A DNA stretch of 64,000 nucleotides from Bryobacteraceae bacterium (GTDB lineage Bacteria > Acidobacteriota > Terriglobia > Bryobacterales > Bryobacteraceae), in assembly GCA_041394945.1 (NCBI GenBank), contig JAWKHH010000002.1, positions 318,501 through 382,500 on the forward strand, given 5' to 3'. Positions 56,540 to 64,000 of the stretch are shown here, piece after piece (within the stretch, counting starts at the first letter, position 1; the number at the start of each line of letters is the position of its first letter). The notes under the pieces are model-generated. The model made no database searches. It saw nothing but the letters and a program-made list of their open reading frames with translations, and was not told the DNA's origin. The position numbers and the translations under genes were made by a program.

Positions 56540-57576
56540 GCGGATTCCCCCAATGCCCGCTGCCGCCTGACAGTGCGGCCGTGATCGAGCTCGCCGATGG
56601 CGGCGGTGGACGCCGGACCCAACGGTTGCTCGAGGATCTCATCCTGCCCGCGTTCTCGAACGCCGCGCTCAACGCCCGGCACGATGGCGCGACGTTGCCA
56701 GGCGCACCGCGCCTCGCGTTCACGACGGACTCCTACGTGGTGGACCCGTTGTTCTTCCCCGGCGGCGATATCGGGGAACTCGCCGTCTACGGCGCCGTCA
56801 ATGACCTTGCCATGTGCGGCGCGCGGCCGATGGCGCTGAGCGCGGGTCTCATTCTGGAAGAGGGGCTGCCCATCGAAGTCTTGCGGCGCGTGGTGGCGTC
56901 GATGCAGCGAGCCTGCGCGGCGGCAGGCGTTCCGCTCGTCACCGGCGACACCAAGGTCGTCGGCCGCGGCAAGGGCGACGCGATCTTTATCAATACCGCG
57001 GGCATAGGCGAGGTCGTCGCCCCGGAGCCGGTGCGTCCCGATCGCGTCCGTCCCGGCGACGTTCTCATCCTCAGCGGAGATCTCGGCCGTCACGGCATCG
57101 CGGTCCTCTCCGCACGCGAAGGTTTCGAATTGGAAGGCGCTGTCGCCTCGGACGCCGCGCCGCTGTGGACACCGGTCCGCGCGCTGCTGGCTGCCGGCGT
57201 CGATGTCCACTGCCTGCGCGACCTGACACGCGGCGGCCTCGCTTCGGCGCTGAACGAAATCGCCGCCGCGGCCGGATTGGGGGTAGCTGTGCAAGAGGCC
57301 GCGATCCCGGTCGACCCTGGAGTCCAGGGCGCGTGCGAACTGCTCGGGTTGGACCCGCACTACGTCGCGTGCGAAGGCCGCTTTCTCGCCTTTGTCGCCC
57401 CTGCCGACGCCGCGCGCGCCCTTGCCGCCCTGCGCGAAATCGACGTTTCTTCGGGCGCGGCGATCGTCGGCTCGGCCGTCGACGGGCCCTCGGGTCAGGT
57501 TGTCCTGGAGACAGCGCTCGGCAGCCGCCGTCCGCTCGACATGCTCAGCGGCGAACAGTTGCCGCGTATCTGCTGA
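56536..57576 (+). CDS. hypE: hydrogenase expression/formation protein HypE
   Basis: 346-residue HypE, which dehydrates the HypF-delivered thiocarboxamide to thiocyanate on its C-terminal Cys. The protein ends in the invariant PRIC. It has the AIRS-type ATP fold with GGGGRRTQRLLED, TTDSYVVDPLFFPGGDIG, VTGDTKVVGRG and DLTRGGLASALNEIA. Last gene of the maturation set; transcription of the hydrogenase operon should end near here, but I see no hairpin. Confidence 0.95.
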
Positions 57577-57609
57577 CCCGGCCTCGGCGCAACGTTAGAA
57601 TGAACAACG

Positions 57610-58749
57610 GTGCGACCGTACCCTGTCCTCCTCCTCGCATTAGCGGCCTCATTCGGATCCCTGTCGGCGCAAGCGCCGGAGCGTATGCTGGCCGATTCCG
57701 CCGCGCTGGCCGATCCGATGAGTCTCCCGCTGGCGGAAGCAAGAACTTCGACGGTCTTCCGAGGCGAAGATCACAAGTCCGGTTTCAATCTGCACTCCTA
57801 CCTCGCGCGGCACGACGGCAAATTCTGGGCGATCTGGTCGTCGAGCAAAGTCGGCGAGGAGGATCCGGACCAGCACATCCGTTTCTCGACGAGTGTCGAC
57901 GGTCACCGCTGGACCGAGTCCGGTGTCGTCGCTGCCGACCCGGACGGTCCCGATGGTCCCGCCCGCTGGATCGCGCGGGGCGTCTTCGTCTACGAAGGCA
58001 GGCTCACCGCGCTGGGAGCCTATATCGAGAGCGCCGCCTACGGAAACAGGGGCAAGGGCGATGTGTGGAGCAACCTCCGTCTTATGCGCTTCGAATGGGA
58101 CGGCCGGAAGTGGAAACCGGCAGGTGTTTTCGCCGGCAATTGCATGAACAACTTCGCCCCGGAGCGCTTCGGCGGCCTGCTCATGATGCCATGCCGCGAC
58201 AGTCGGATGGATGTCTTCCTGGCTTCGGCGAAACAGCCCGGTGAGGCGGCCTGGAAGTTCACGCCAATCGCCTCGGAGCCACCGTTCCACAAGATGGACG
58301 AGCCGACCCTCTACAAAGCGGCCGACGGGTCGATTCACATGATCATCCGCGACGGCGCCAAGTCCGGCTACCTGATCCGATCGATCAGCCGCGACGAGGG
58401 AGGTACGTGGTCCGAACCCGTCCGCACCGATTACCCGGACGCCACCAGCAAGAACTTCACCGGACGCCTGTCGAGCGGCTGGTACTACTTGATCAACAAC
58501 CCGAACCCAACCTCGCGAGACCCGCTCGCCATCTCCTTCAGCCGCGACGGCTGGACGTATGCGAAGAGCGCCCTGCTCCGGAAAGGCGCGCCGCCGCGGC
58601 GCTTTGTCGGCCGCGCGAAGCCGAGCGGCAGCTTCCAGTATCCGCAAGCGCTCGAGCACGACGGTTCGCTCTGGGTCATCTACTCGACGAACAAGGAAGA
58701 TATCGAAATCTCGGAGTATCCCATCCGCTCCTTCGGACTCGCGCGATGA
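57610..58749 (+). CDS. secreted sialidase-like beta-propeller protein
   Basis: 379-residue exported protein, signal peptide about 1-22 (RPYPVLLLALAASFGSLSA). The body has the Asp-box-like blade rhythm of exo-alpha-sialidases: IRFSTSVDGHRWTESGVV, IRSISRDEGGTWSEPV, ISFSRDGWTYAKSAL. I do not see the complete Arg triad and Tyr/Glu of true sialidases, so glycan hydrolysis is plausible but unproven. The GTG start is 33 bases after hypE. Its stop overlaps the FAD oxidoreductase ATG by 4 bases. A paralogue-like protein lies at 36479. Confidence 0.72.
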   Translation: MRPYPVLLLALAASFGSLSAQAPERMLADSAALADPMSLPLAEARTSTVFRGEDHKSGFNLHSYLARHDGKFWAIWSSSKVGEEDPDQHIRFSTSVDGHRWTESGVVAADPDGPDGPARWIARGVFVYEGRLTALGAYIESAAYGNRGKGDVWSNLRLMRFEWDGRKWKPAGVFAGNCMNNFAPERFGGLLMMPCRDSRMDVFLASAKQPGEAAWKFTPIASEPPFHKMDEPTLYKAADGSIHMIIRDGAKSGYLIRSISRDEGGTWSEPVRTDYPDATSKNFTGRLSSGWYYLINNPNPTSRDPLAISFSRDGWTYAKSALLRKGAPPRRFVGRAKPSGSFQYPQALEHDGSLWVIYSTNKEDIEISEYPIRSFGLAR

Positions 58750-60554
58750 TAGCCCTGCTGCTCTTGCTGCCTTTGAGCTTCGCCGCCGCGGTTCCGCGTG
58801 AGTTCGACGTCGTCGTTGTGGGCGGAACGCCGGGCGGTATCGCCGCCGCCATCAGCGCCGCGCGGACCGGCCGCACCGTCGCGCTCACCGAATACCACAA
58901 ACACATCGGCGGAATGGCCGCCAGCGGACTCGGCAAGTCCGACATCGAAAACCGCGAAGCCATCGGAGGTTTGTTCCGCGAGTTCACCGGCCGCGTGCAT
59001 CGCTACTACATCGACCGCTACGGAGCCGGGTCCCGGGATGAGAAGCTGTGCCGCCAAGGTTACTACTACGAGCCGTCCGTCGCCGAACGCGTCTTCGAGG
59101 AGATGGTCGCCGCCGAGCCCAAGATCACCGTGTTGAAACACCGCCGGCTCGATCGGGCGACGCGCCGCGGGAAGCGTGTCGCCGCCGTGCGACTTACCGA
59201 TCGCTCCACTGGCGATGCCCTGGAACTCCGCGGCAAGGTGTTCATTGACGCCACCTACGAAGGCGACCTCGCCGCCGCTGCCGGAGCCCGCTACCGCCTC
59301 GGTCGCGAATCCCGCGCCGAGTTCAACGAACTCCATGCCGGTGTCGTCTACCAGGACTACGAAACGCACGCCTTTCTCACCGGCACCACGGGCGAGGGCG
59401 ACCGCCGCGTCCAGGCCTACACCTTCCGGCTGTGCCTCACCACCGATCCCGCCAACAGCGCCGTGCTCACCGCGCCGCCGCCCGGCTACGACCGCACCGC
59501 CTACCTCGGCTACGTCGAAGATTGGAAGGCGGGCCGGATGGGTCCGCCGAAGGCCATGAAAGATGGCGTGGGTTACTTCGCGCCCACATTCGGCACCGTG
59601 GTTCGCGCGCTATCCATCGCCGAGATTCCGAACGCGAAGACCGACGTGAACATGAATCCGCGCCCTCTCGGATTTCCCTTCGCCGAAATCAACCAGGAGT
59701 ACCCGGAGGCTGATTGGGCGAGGCGCGAAGAGATCGCCGCCCGCGTTCGCAACCTTACCCAGGGCCTGCTTTACTTTCTCCAGAACGACGACGCGGTCCC
59801 GCCCGAACAGCGCGCGCTCGCCCGGCGCTACAACGCCGCGAAAGACGAGTTCGCCGATAGCGGCAACTTCCCCTGGCAGCTCTATGTTCGGGAGGCCCGT
59901 CGCATCCGCGGCCTCTATACGTTGAGTGAGAACGACGTCATCGCCGGTCCGGAGGGCGGCCGCACGCGGCTTCATCGCGACAGCATCGCCGCCGGCGAGT
60001 TTCCCCTCGATAGCTTTCCCGTACGCAAACGGCAGCCGGGGCACGACATCGCGCTGGAAGGCTACCTCTTCATGCTTGATAACATCACGCGGCCCTACCA
60101 GATTCCATACCGGATCATGGTTCCCGAAGAGGTCGACGGGCTGCTTGTGCCCGTGGCGGCTTCCACGACGCACATCGCCTTCTCTACAATCCGCCTGGAG
60201 CCCACCTGGATGGCGCTCGGCCAAGCCGCGGGCAAGGCAGCGCATCTCGCGATCGAATCCGGCCGCCAACCGCGCGCCATAGCCGTCGAACGCCTCCAGC
60301 GTGAGCTGCTCCGCGACGGCCAGGTGATCACCTATTTCCGGGACATTAACCGTGCCGACCCCTCTTACGCCGCGCTCCAATACCTCGGCACGAAGGGCTT
60401 CTTCCCCGGCTACGAAGCGCGCGCCCAAGAGCCACTGTCGCAGGAGCAGGCGCGCGAGTGGCTCCGCCTCGCGGGCTTCAACCCGGACGAGGCGGCTCTT
60501 CCGCCCACTCGCGGCGAGTTTTGCCGCGCCCTCTACAAACGCCTGCAAGAATAA
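58746..60554 (+). CDS. exported FAD-dependent oxidoreductase (FAD_oxidored, PF12831-like)
   Basis: 602-residue flavoprotein with a Sec-like signal (about 1-16) leading straight into FDVVVVGGTPGGIAAAISAARTG. Family blocks: HIGGMAASGLGKSDI, FIDATYEGDLAAAAGARYRLGRES, NDVIAGPEGGRT and the C-terminal VPVAASTTHIAFSTIRLEPTWMALGQAAGKAA. This family (sometimes mislabelled xanthan lyase) is common in polysaccharide-degrading bacteria; its chemistry is largely unknown. It overlaps the propeller gene and is followed 4 bases later by the Tat-type unknown. Confidence 0.85.
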   Translation: MIALLLLLPLSFAAAVPREFDVVVVGGTPGGIAAAISAARTGRTVALTEYHKHIGGMAASGLGKSDIENREAIGGLFREFTGRVHRYYIDRYGAGSRDEKLCRQGYYYEPSVAERVFEEMVAAEPKITVLKHRRLDRATRRGKRVAAVRLTDRSTGDALELRGKVFIDATYEGDLAAAAGARYRLGRESRAEFNELHAGVVYQDYETHAFLTGTTGEGDRRVQAYTFRLCLTTDPANSAVLTAPPPGYDRTAYLGYVEDWKAGRMGPPKAMKDGVGYFAPTFGTVVRALSIAEIPNAKTDVNMNPRPLGFPFAEINQEYPEADWARREEIAARVRNLTQGLLYFLQNDDAVPPEQRALARRYNAAKDEFADSGNFPWQLYVREARRIRGLYTLSENDVIAGPEGGRTRLHRDSIAAGEFPLDSFPVRKRQPGHDIALEGYLFMLDNITRPYQIPYRIMVPEEVDGLLVPVAASTTHIAFSTIRLEPTWMALGQAAGKAAHLAIESGRQPRAIAVERLQRELLRDGQVITYFRDINRADPSYAALQYLGTKGFFPGYEARAQEPLSQEQAREWLRLAGFNPDEAALPPTRGEFCRALYKRLQE

Positions 60555-60557
60555 GTC

Positions 60558-63005
60558 ATGAATCGCCGCGACCTCTTTCGGACCGCCGCCTCGCTCGCGG
60601 CCGCTCGAGTTCGCGCCCAGCCGCGCCAACGCGAGATCAGCGGCGTCTATCCGCACCTCGCCGCTTTTAACGACGGTAACGAGTGCGGCGCCGGGGCGGT
60701 GGTGCCGTGGGCCGGGCGCCTCTGGACCGTCACCTACTCGCCGCACAGTCCGGCCGGCTCGTCCGACAAGCTCTACGAAATCGACGATACACTCCATCGA
60801 ACCGAGCGCGAGGAAAGCATCGGTGGCACACCGGCCAATCGCATGATCCACCGCGAATCCGGCCAGTTGTTCATCGGCCCGTACGCCATCGACGAAAAGC
60901 GCACGGTGCGCGTCATCCCGTACGAGAAGGCATTCGGCCGGCCCACCGGCGACGCACGCCACCTCACAGATCCGGCCAACAAGATCTACCTCGCCACCAT
61001 GGAAGAGGGCTTCTACGAGATCGACGTCCACACGCTTGCCGTGAAACAGCTCTACGAGGACGCCAACGCGGCCGTTCGCCGCAAGGCAGCGCGCGACATC
61101 TCCGGCCCGTTGCTCCCCGGCTATCACGGCAAGGGCTTTTACTCCGGGCAGGGACGCGTTGTTTACGCAAACAACGGTGAACTCGGCGGCGAACGCCAGC
61201 CGCCCTCCGTCCCCTCCGGCTGTCTGGCCGAATGGGACGGCAAGGAGTGGACCATTGTCCGCCGCAATCAATTCTGCGAAGTCACCGGACCGGGCGGCAT
61301 CTCGGGCAACGCCGACCCCGAGCACGATCCCATCTGGGCCGTCGGTTGGGACCATGGCTCGCTGATCCTGATGCTGCTAGAAGGCGGCGCCTGGCACACC
61401 TACCGCCTGCCGAAAGCCACCCACACCTACGATGGCGCTCACGGCTGGAACACGGAGTGGCCACGCATCCGCGAGATCGGCGAGGGCGATCTGCTGATGA
61501 CGATGCACGGCATGTTCTGGCGCTTCCCTCGATCCTTCGCCACGAAGACGTCCGCCGGCATCCGGCCGCGCTCCACCTACCTGCGAGTCATCGGCGATTT
61601 CGCCCGCTGGAACGGCCGGGTCGTCATGGGCTGCGACGATACCGCCAGGTCGGAGTTCGCGAACACAAGGAAAGCCAAGGGAAAGATCGCTGGCCCCGGC
61701 CAGTCGCAGTCGAATCTTTGGTTCGTTCCCCCGGATCGGCTCGATCGTTTGGGATCGCCCCTCGGCCGGGGCGCGCTGTGGGTTCGCGACGATGTGACCG
61801 CCGGCGCCGCCTCGGACCCCTATCTCTTCGCCGGTTTCGAACGGCGTGTTCTGCATCTGACACACGCGAGTCCATCGCCCGTCGAGTTCGCCGTTGAAGT
61901 GGACCGCGCCGGCAGCGGATCCTGGTCGCCGCTGCGGAGGGTCACCGTCCCGGCGCGCGGCTATTCGTGGGTTTCATTCCCGCCTTCGGAGAAAGGCGAA
62001 TGGGTGCGCCTCCGAGCCGGGTCCGCCGCCACGCGAGCCACGGCGATGTTCCACTACGCCAGTGCGGATCCCCGCACAGCGGAGCCCGACCCCATGTTCG
62101 CCGCCCTTGCCCGTCCCGGAGATCGCGCCATGAACGCCGGTTTGGTCTGGGCGCGCGGCGGCAACAAGCGAACGCTCCTGTTCGCCGCGCAAGCCGCCGA
62201 GGGAAACGAAGCCACGCCGGCCTCGCTCTACGAGTTGGACGCCGAACTGCACCTCAACAAGGTTGACGACGACGCCACGCTCGGATGGATCGGGCAGAAT
62301 CTCGCCGTCCCCAGCGGCGTGTTGCAGACCGACGCCGCATCGGTGATCTACGTGGACGACCACGGCCGCCGATGGCGTCTCCCGAAAGGTGATCCGGCCT
62401 TCGACCAACCCGGCGTGTTCGGTCCGCGGCGGGTGGCGCGCGAAGTCTGCACCGAACGCGACCTGTTCAACGCGCACGGCGCCTTCTACGAACTCCCGGC
62501 CGAGAACGCCGGCGGCATCGCCTTCGTCCGGCCGGTCGCCACGCACAACCGGCTCATCCACGACTACTGCTCCTACCGCGGACTCACCGTGATCGCTGGC
62601 TTGCGCGCCGGCGCCACCGCATCGAACCACGTCGTCCGATCCGGCGACGGCCGCGCCGCGTTGTGGCTGGGGGCGATCGACGATCTATGGCGGCTCGGCA
62701 AGCCGCGCGGCCAAGGCGGCCCCTGGCGCGACACAGCCGTCAAAGCCGGCGAGCCCTCGGACCCCTACCTGATGACCGGCTACGACCGCAAGACGCTCAC
62801 CCTCGGCCACTCATCTCCCGAAACCGTGGCGCTGCGAGTGGAGGTGGATCTCACCGGCAGCGGCGATTGGGTTCTCTACAGCGAGTTCGCCGTGTCACCG
62901 GGAGAAACGGCCACGCACCGGTTTCCGGACGACTACGCGGCCTATTGGATCCGAGTGACGCCCGGGCGCGACTGTACGGCCACGGCGATCCTCGACTACG
63001 CGTGA
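60558..63005 (+). CDS. Tat-exported protein of unknown function, 815 residues
   Basis: I do not recognise this protein. It starts NRRDLFRTAASLAAARVRA, a twin-arginine leader, so it is likely folded with a cofactor or partner before export. The first 460 residues have a propeller-like rhythm (WTVTYSPHSPAG, YLATMEEGFYEIDV, IWAVGWDHGSLILML). Later come two similar beta-sandwich-like modules, about 425-520 and about 720-815, both with RGALWV/WRLGKPRGQGG then SDPYLxxGxxRxxLxLxH and a VEVDxxGSGxWxL stretch. The internal duplication is visible. It lies between two exported FAD oxidoreductases, suggesting joint action on one substrate. Confidence 0.8.
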   Translation: MNRRDLFRTAASLAAARVRAQPRQREISGVYPHLAAFNDGNECGAGAVVPWAGRLWTVTYSPHSPAGSSDKLYEIDDTLHRTEREESIGGTPANRMIHRESGQLFIGPYAIDEKRTVRVIPYEKAFGRPTGDARHLTDPANKIYLATMEEGFYEIDVHTLAVKQLYEDANAAVRRKAARDISGPLLPGYHGKGFYSGQGRVVYANNGELGGERQPPSVPSGCLAEWDGKEWTIVRRNQFCEVTGPGGISGNADPEHDPIWAVGWDHGSLILMLLEGGAWHTYRLPKATHTYDGAHGWNTEWPRIREIGEGDLLMTMHGMFWRFPRSFATKTSAGIRPRSTYLRVIGDFARWNGRVVMGCDDTARSEFANTRKAKGKIAGPGQSQSNLWFVPPDRLDRLGSPLGRGALWVRDDVTAGAASDPYLFAGFERRVLHLTHASPSPVEFAVEVDRAGSGSWSPLRRVTVPARGYSWVSFPPSEKGEWVRLRAGSAATRATAMFHYASADPRTAEPDPMFAALARPGDRAMNAGLVWARGGNKRTLLFAAQAAEGNEATPASLYELDAELHLNKVDDDATLGWIGQNLAVPSGVLQTDAASVIYVDDHGRRWRLPKGDPAFDQPGVFGPRRVAREVCTERDLFNAHGAFYELPAENAGGIAFVRPVATHNRLIHDYCSYRGLTVIAGLRAGATASNHVVRSGDGRAALWLGAIDDLWRLGKPRGQGGPWRDTAVKAGEPSDPYLMTGYDRKTLTLGHSSPETVALRVEVDLTGSGDWVLYSEFAVSPGETATHRFPDDYAAYWIRVTPGRDCTATAILDYA

Positions 63006-63030
63006 CCGAGCCTAAACTGGTTCCTGGACC

Positions 63031-64000
63031 ATGAGCCTCCACCGACGCAGTCTCTTCGAGCGGCTCGCCGCCTGGGCCGGCCTCGGTCGCATGACCATGT
63101 CCGCCGCCGCCCAGCCCGCCGTTCCCGCCGCACCGGGTGACGAAGCCCGCGTTCCCGGCGCACTGGGTGGCTATATCCTCTCCGGCCGTCAGGAGGTGCT
63201 GCGCCGTGAATTCGACGTCGTCGTTATCGGCGGCGGCATCGCCGGAACCTGCGCCGCGATCTCGGCCGCGCGTAACGGCGCCAGAACAGCGCTCGTTCAT
63301 GAACGTTCCATGCTCGGCGGCAACTCCTCGAGCGAAGTGCGGCTCTACCCGGAAGTCAGCACCAGCCACAACGTCTGGTGCAAGGAGGCCGGCATCCTCG
63401 ATGAGATCCATGTCGAAGAACGCCGCCGCAACCATGTGCCCTATATCGAGGGCCTGATGAACTCGGTTTGGGACCTCGTGCTCTACGAATGGGTGGTCCG
63501 CGAGCCGAACCTCACGCTGTTCCTCAACACCACCGCGCGCGAAGTGGAGATGAAGGAACCCGCGACGATTCTCGCCGTCCACGCCGTCCAACTCGGCACA
63601 GAGCGTAAGTTCCTCTTCAACGCGCCGCTGTTCATCGATTGCACCGGCGACGGCGTCATAGCTCAGCGCGCCGGCGCCGAGTTCCGCTGGGGCATGGAAG
63701 GGCCCGCCGAGTTCGGCGAATCGCAGGCGCCGGAACACGCGGCCGATCAACCGCAGATGGGCAGCACCCTGTTCTTCCGCGCCCGCGACGCCGGTGTTCC
63801 GGTTCCCTTCGAGGCCCCCTCCTGGGCCCCGCGTTTTCCTACTGAAGCCGATCTTCTCGGCCGCAACCACAGCCGCATCGACGGCGGCTATTGGTGGATC
63901 GAGGTCGGACTGCCCCATCACCAGATCCGCGGCAACGAAGAAATCAAGCACGAAGCACTCCGGCAACTGCTCGGCGTTTGGGACCACATCAAGAACCATT
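63031..64000 (+). CDS. FAD-dependent oxidoreductase, Tat-type leader (cut at window end)
   Basis: First 323 residues of a flavoprotein; the frame is open to the window edge. N-terminal HRRSLFERLAAWAGLG is Tat-like. FAD site: FDVVVIGGGIAGTCAAISAARNG (about 62-84), then RSMLGGNSSSEVRLYPEVS and FIDCTGDGVIAQRAGAEFRWG. It is related in layout to the enzyme at 58746 but distinct in sequence, closer to the GGNSS-type family found in planctomycetes and acidobacteria. Between leader and FAD domain lies a linker containing an imperfect 30-base-spaced duplication. Confidence 0.85.
   Translation, partial: MSLHRRSLFERLAAWAGLGRMTMSAAAQPAVPAAPGDEARVPGALGGYILSGRQEVLRREFDVVVIGGGIAGTCAAISAARNGARTALVHERSMLGGNSSSEVRLYPEVSTSHNVWCKEAGILDEIHVEERRRNHVPYIEGLMNSVWDLVLYEWVVREPNLTLFLNTTAREVEMKEPATILAVHAVQLGTERKFLFNAPLFIDCTGDGVIAQRAGAEFRWGMEGPAEFGESQAPEHAADQPQMGSTLFFRARDAGVPVPFEAPSWAPRFPTEADLLGRNHSRIDGGYWWIEVGLPHHQIRGNEEIKHEALRQLLGVWDHIKNH
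63121..63169 (+). repeat. imperfect tandem duplication in linker
   Basis: Two 19-base copies (63121-63139 and 63151-63169) identical at 17 positions, spaced 30 bases, in the leader-FAD domain linker of the last gene. They encode two related VPxAxG segments. Confidence 0.6.

Overview
The window is GC-rich DNA from a member of the Acidobacteriota, most likely the Bryobacterales/Solibacter branch. Three family-level markers support this: a protein ending in the Solibacter-type C-terminal domain (TIGR03437-like, 38424-41342), an acidobacterial VWFA-related protein (TIGR03436-like, 34881-35849), and two large Ser/Thr kinases carrying TPR or PEGA-like tails. Genes are tightly packed on both strands. 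No gap exceeds about 130 bases, and many neighbours overlap by 4 bases (ATGA/GTGA/TTGA). I saw no tRNA, rRNA, CRISPR array, transposase or prophage gene.

Layout. 13-5605 (+): Ser/Thr kinase, a 72-residue unknown, a TPR/O-GlcNAc-transferase-like protein and a PAP2/haloperoxidase-fold enzyme. 5574-7231 (-): polysaccharide pyruvyl transferase-like protein and a secreted alpha/beta hydrolase. 7246-13249 (+): secreted unknown, D-threonine aldolase/D-serine dehydratase-like enzyme, GMC oxidoreductase with its small subunit, thioester-reductase-like SDR with altered active site, and an MddA-like membrane methyltransferase. 13255-16522 (-): guanine deaminase, Mn-type superoxide dismutase, GatA, GatC, DciA-like protein. 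16584-22226 (+): amidohydrolase, then a three-gene 2-oxoacid oxidoreductase operon (GltD-like FAD/Fe-S subunit, alpha, beta). 22247-34227: unknown protein, D-aminoacylase, SDR, a 1455-residue kinase, adenosine deaminase-family enzyme, GlgB, and a phytoene-desaturase-like flavoprotein. 34230-42482: AlkA-type glycosylase, VWFA protein, a three-gene operon (AIM24-like, sialidase-like, lipoprotein), a HEAGH-motif secreted protein, and a GH29 fucosidase.

42486-57576 is the functional centre. A RegB/RegA-type redox two-component pair is divergent from a TonB-dependent copper receptor that has the OprC-type CxxxM...HxM ligands. Next comes one twelve-gene operon for a group 3b-like [NiFe] hydrogenase: HydB, an HTH-less cyclic-nucleotide-binding protein, HydG, HydD, HydA, then a maturation protease and HypA, B, F, C, D, E. 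A sequence matching the RegA/PrrA half-site pattern lies between regB and the copper receptor gene. This makes a redox-controlled copper/hydrogen regulon a reasonable hypothesis.

57610-64000 (+) is a run of exported proteins: a sialidase-like propeller, an FAD oxidoreductase, a Tat-type unknown, and a second FAD oxidoreductase cut by the window end. It looks like a periplasmic or extracellular carbohydrate-processing locus of unknown chemistry.
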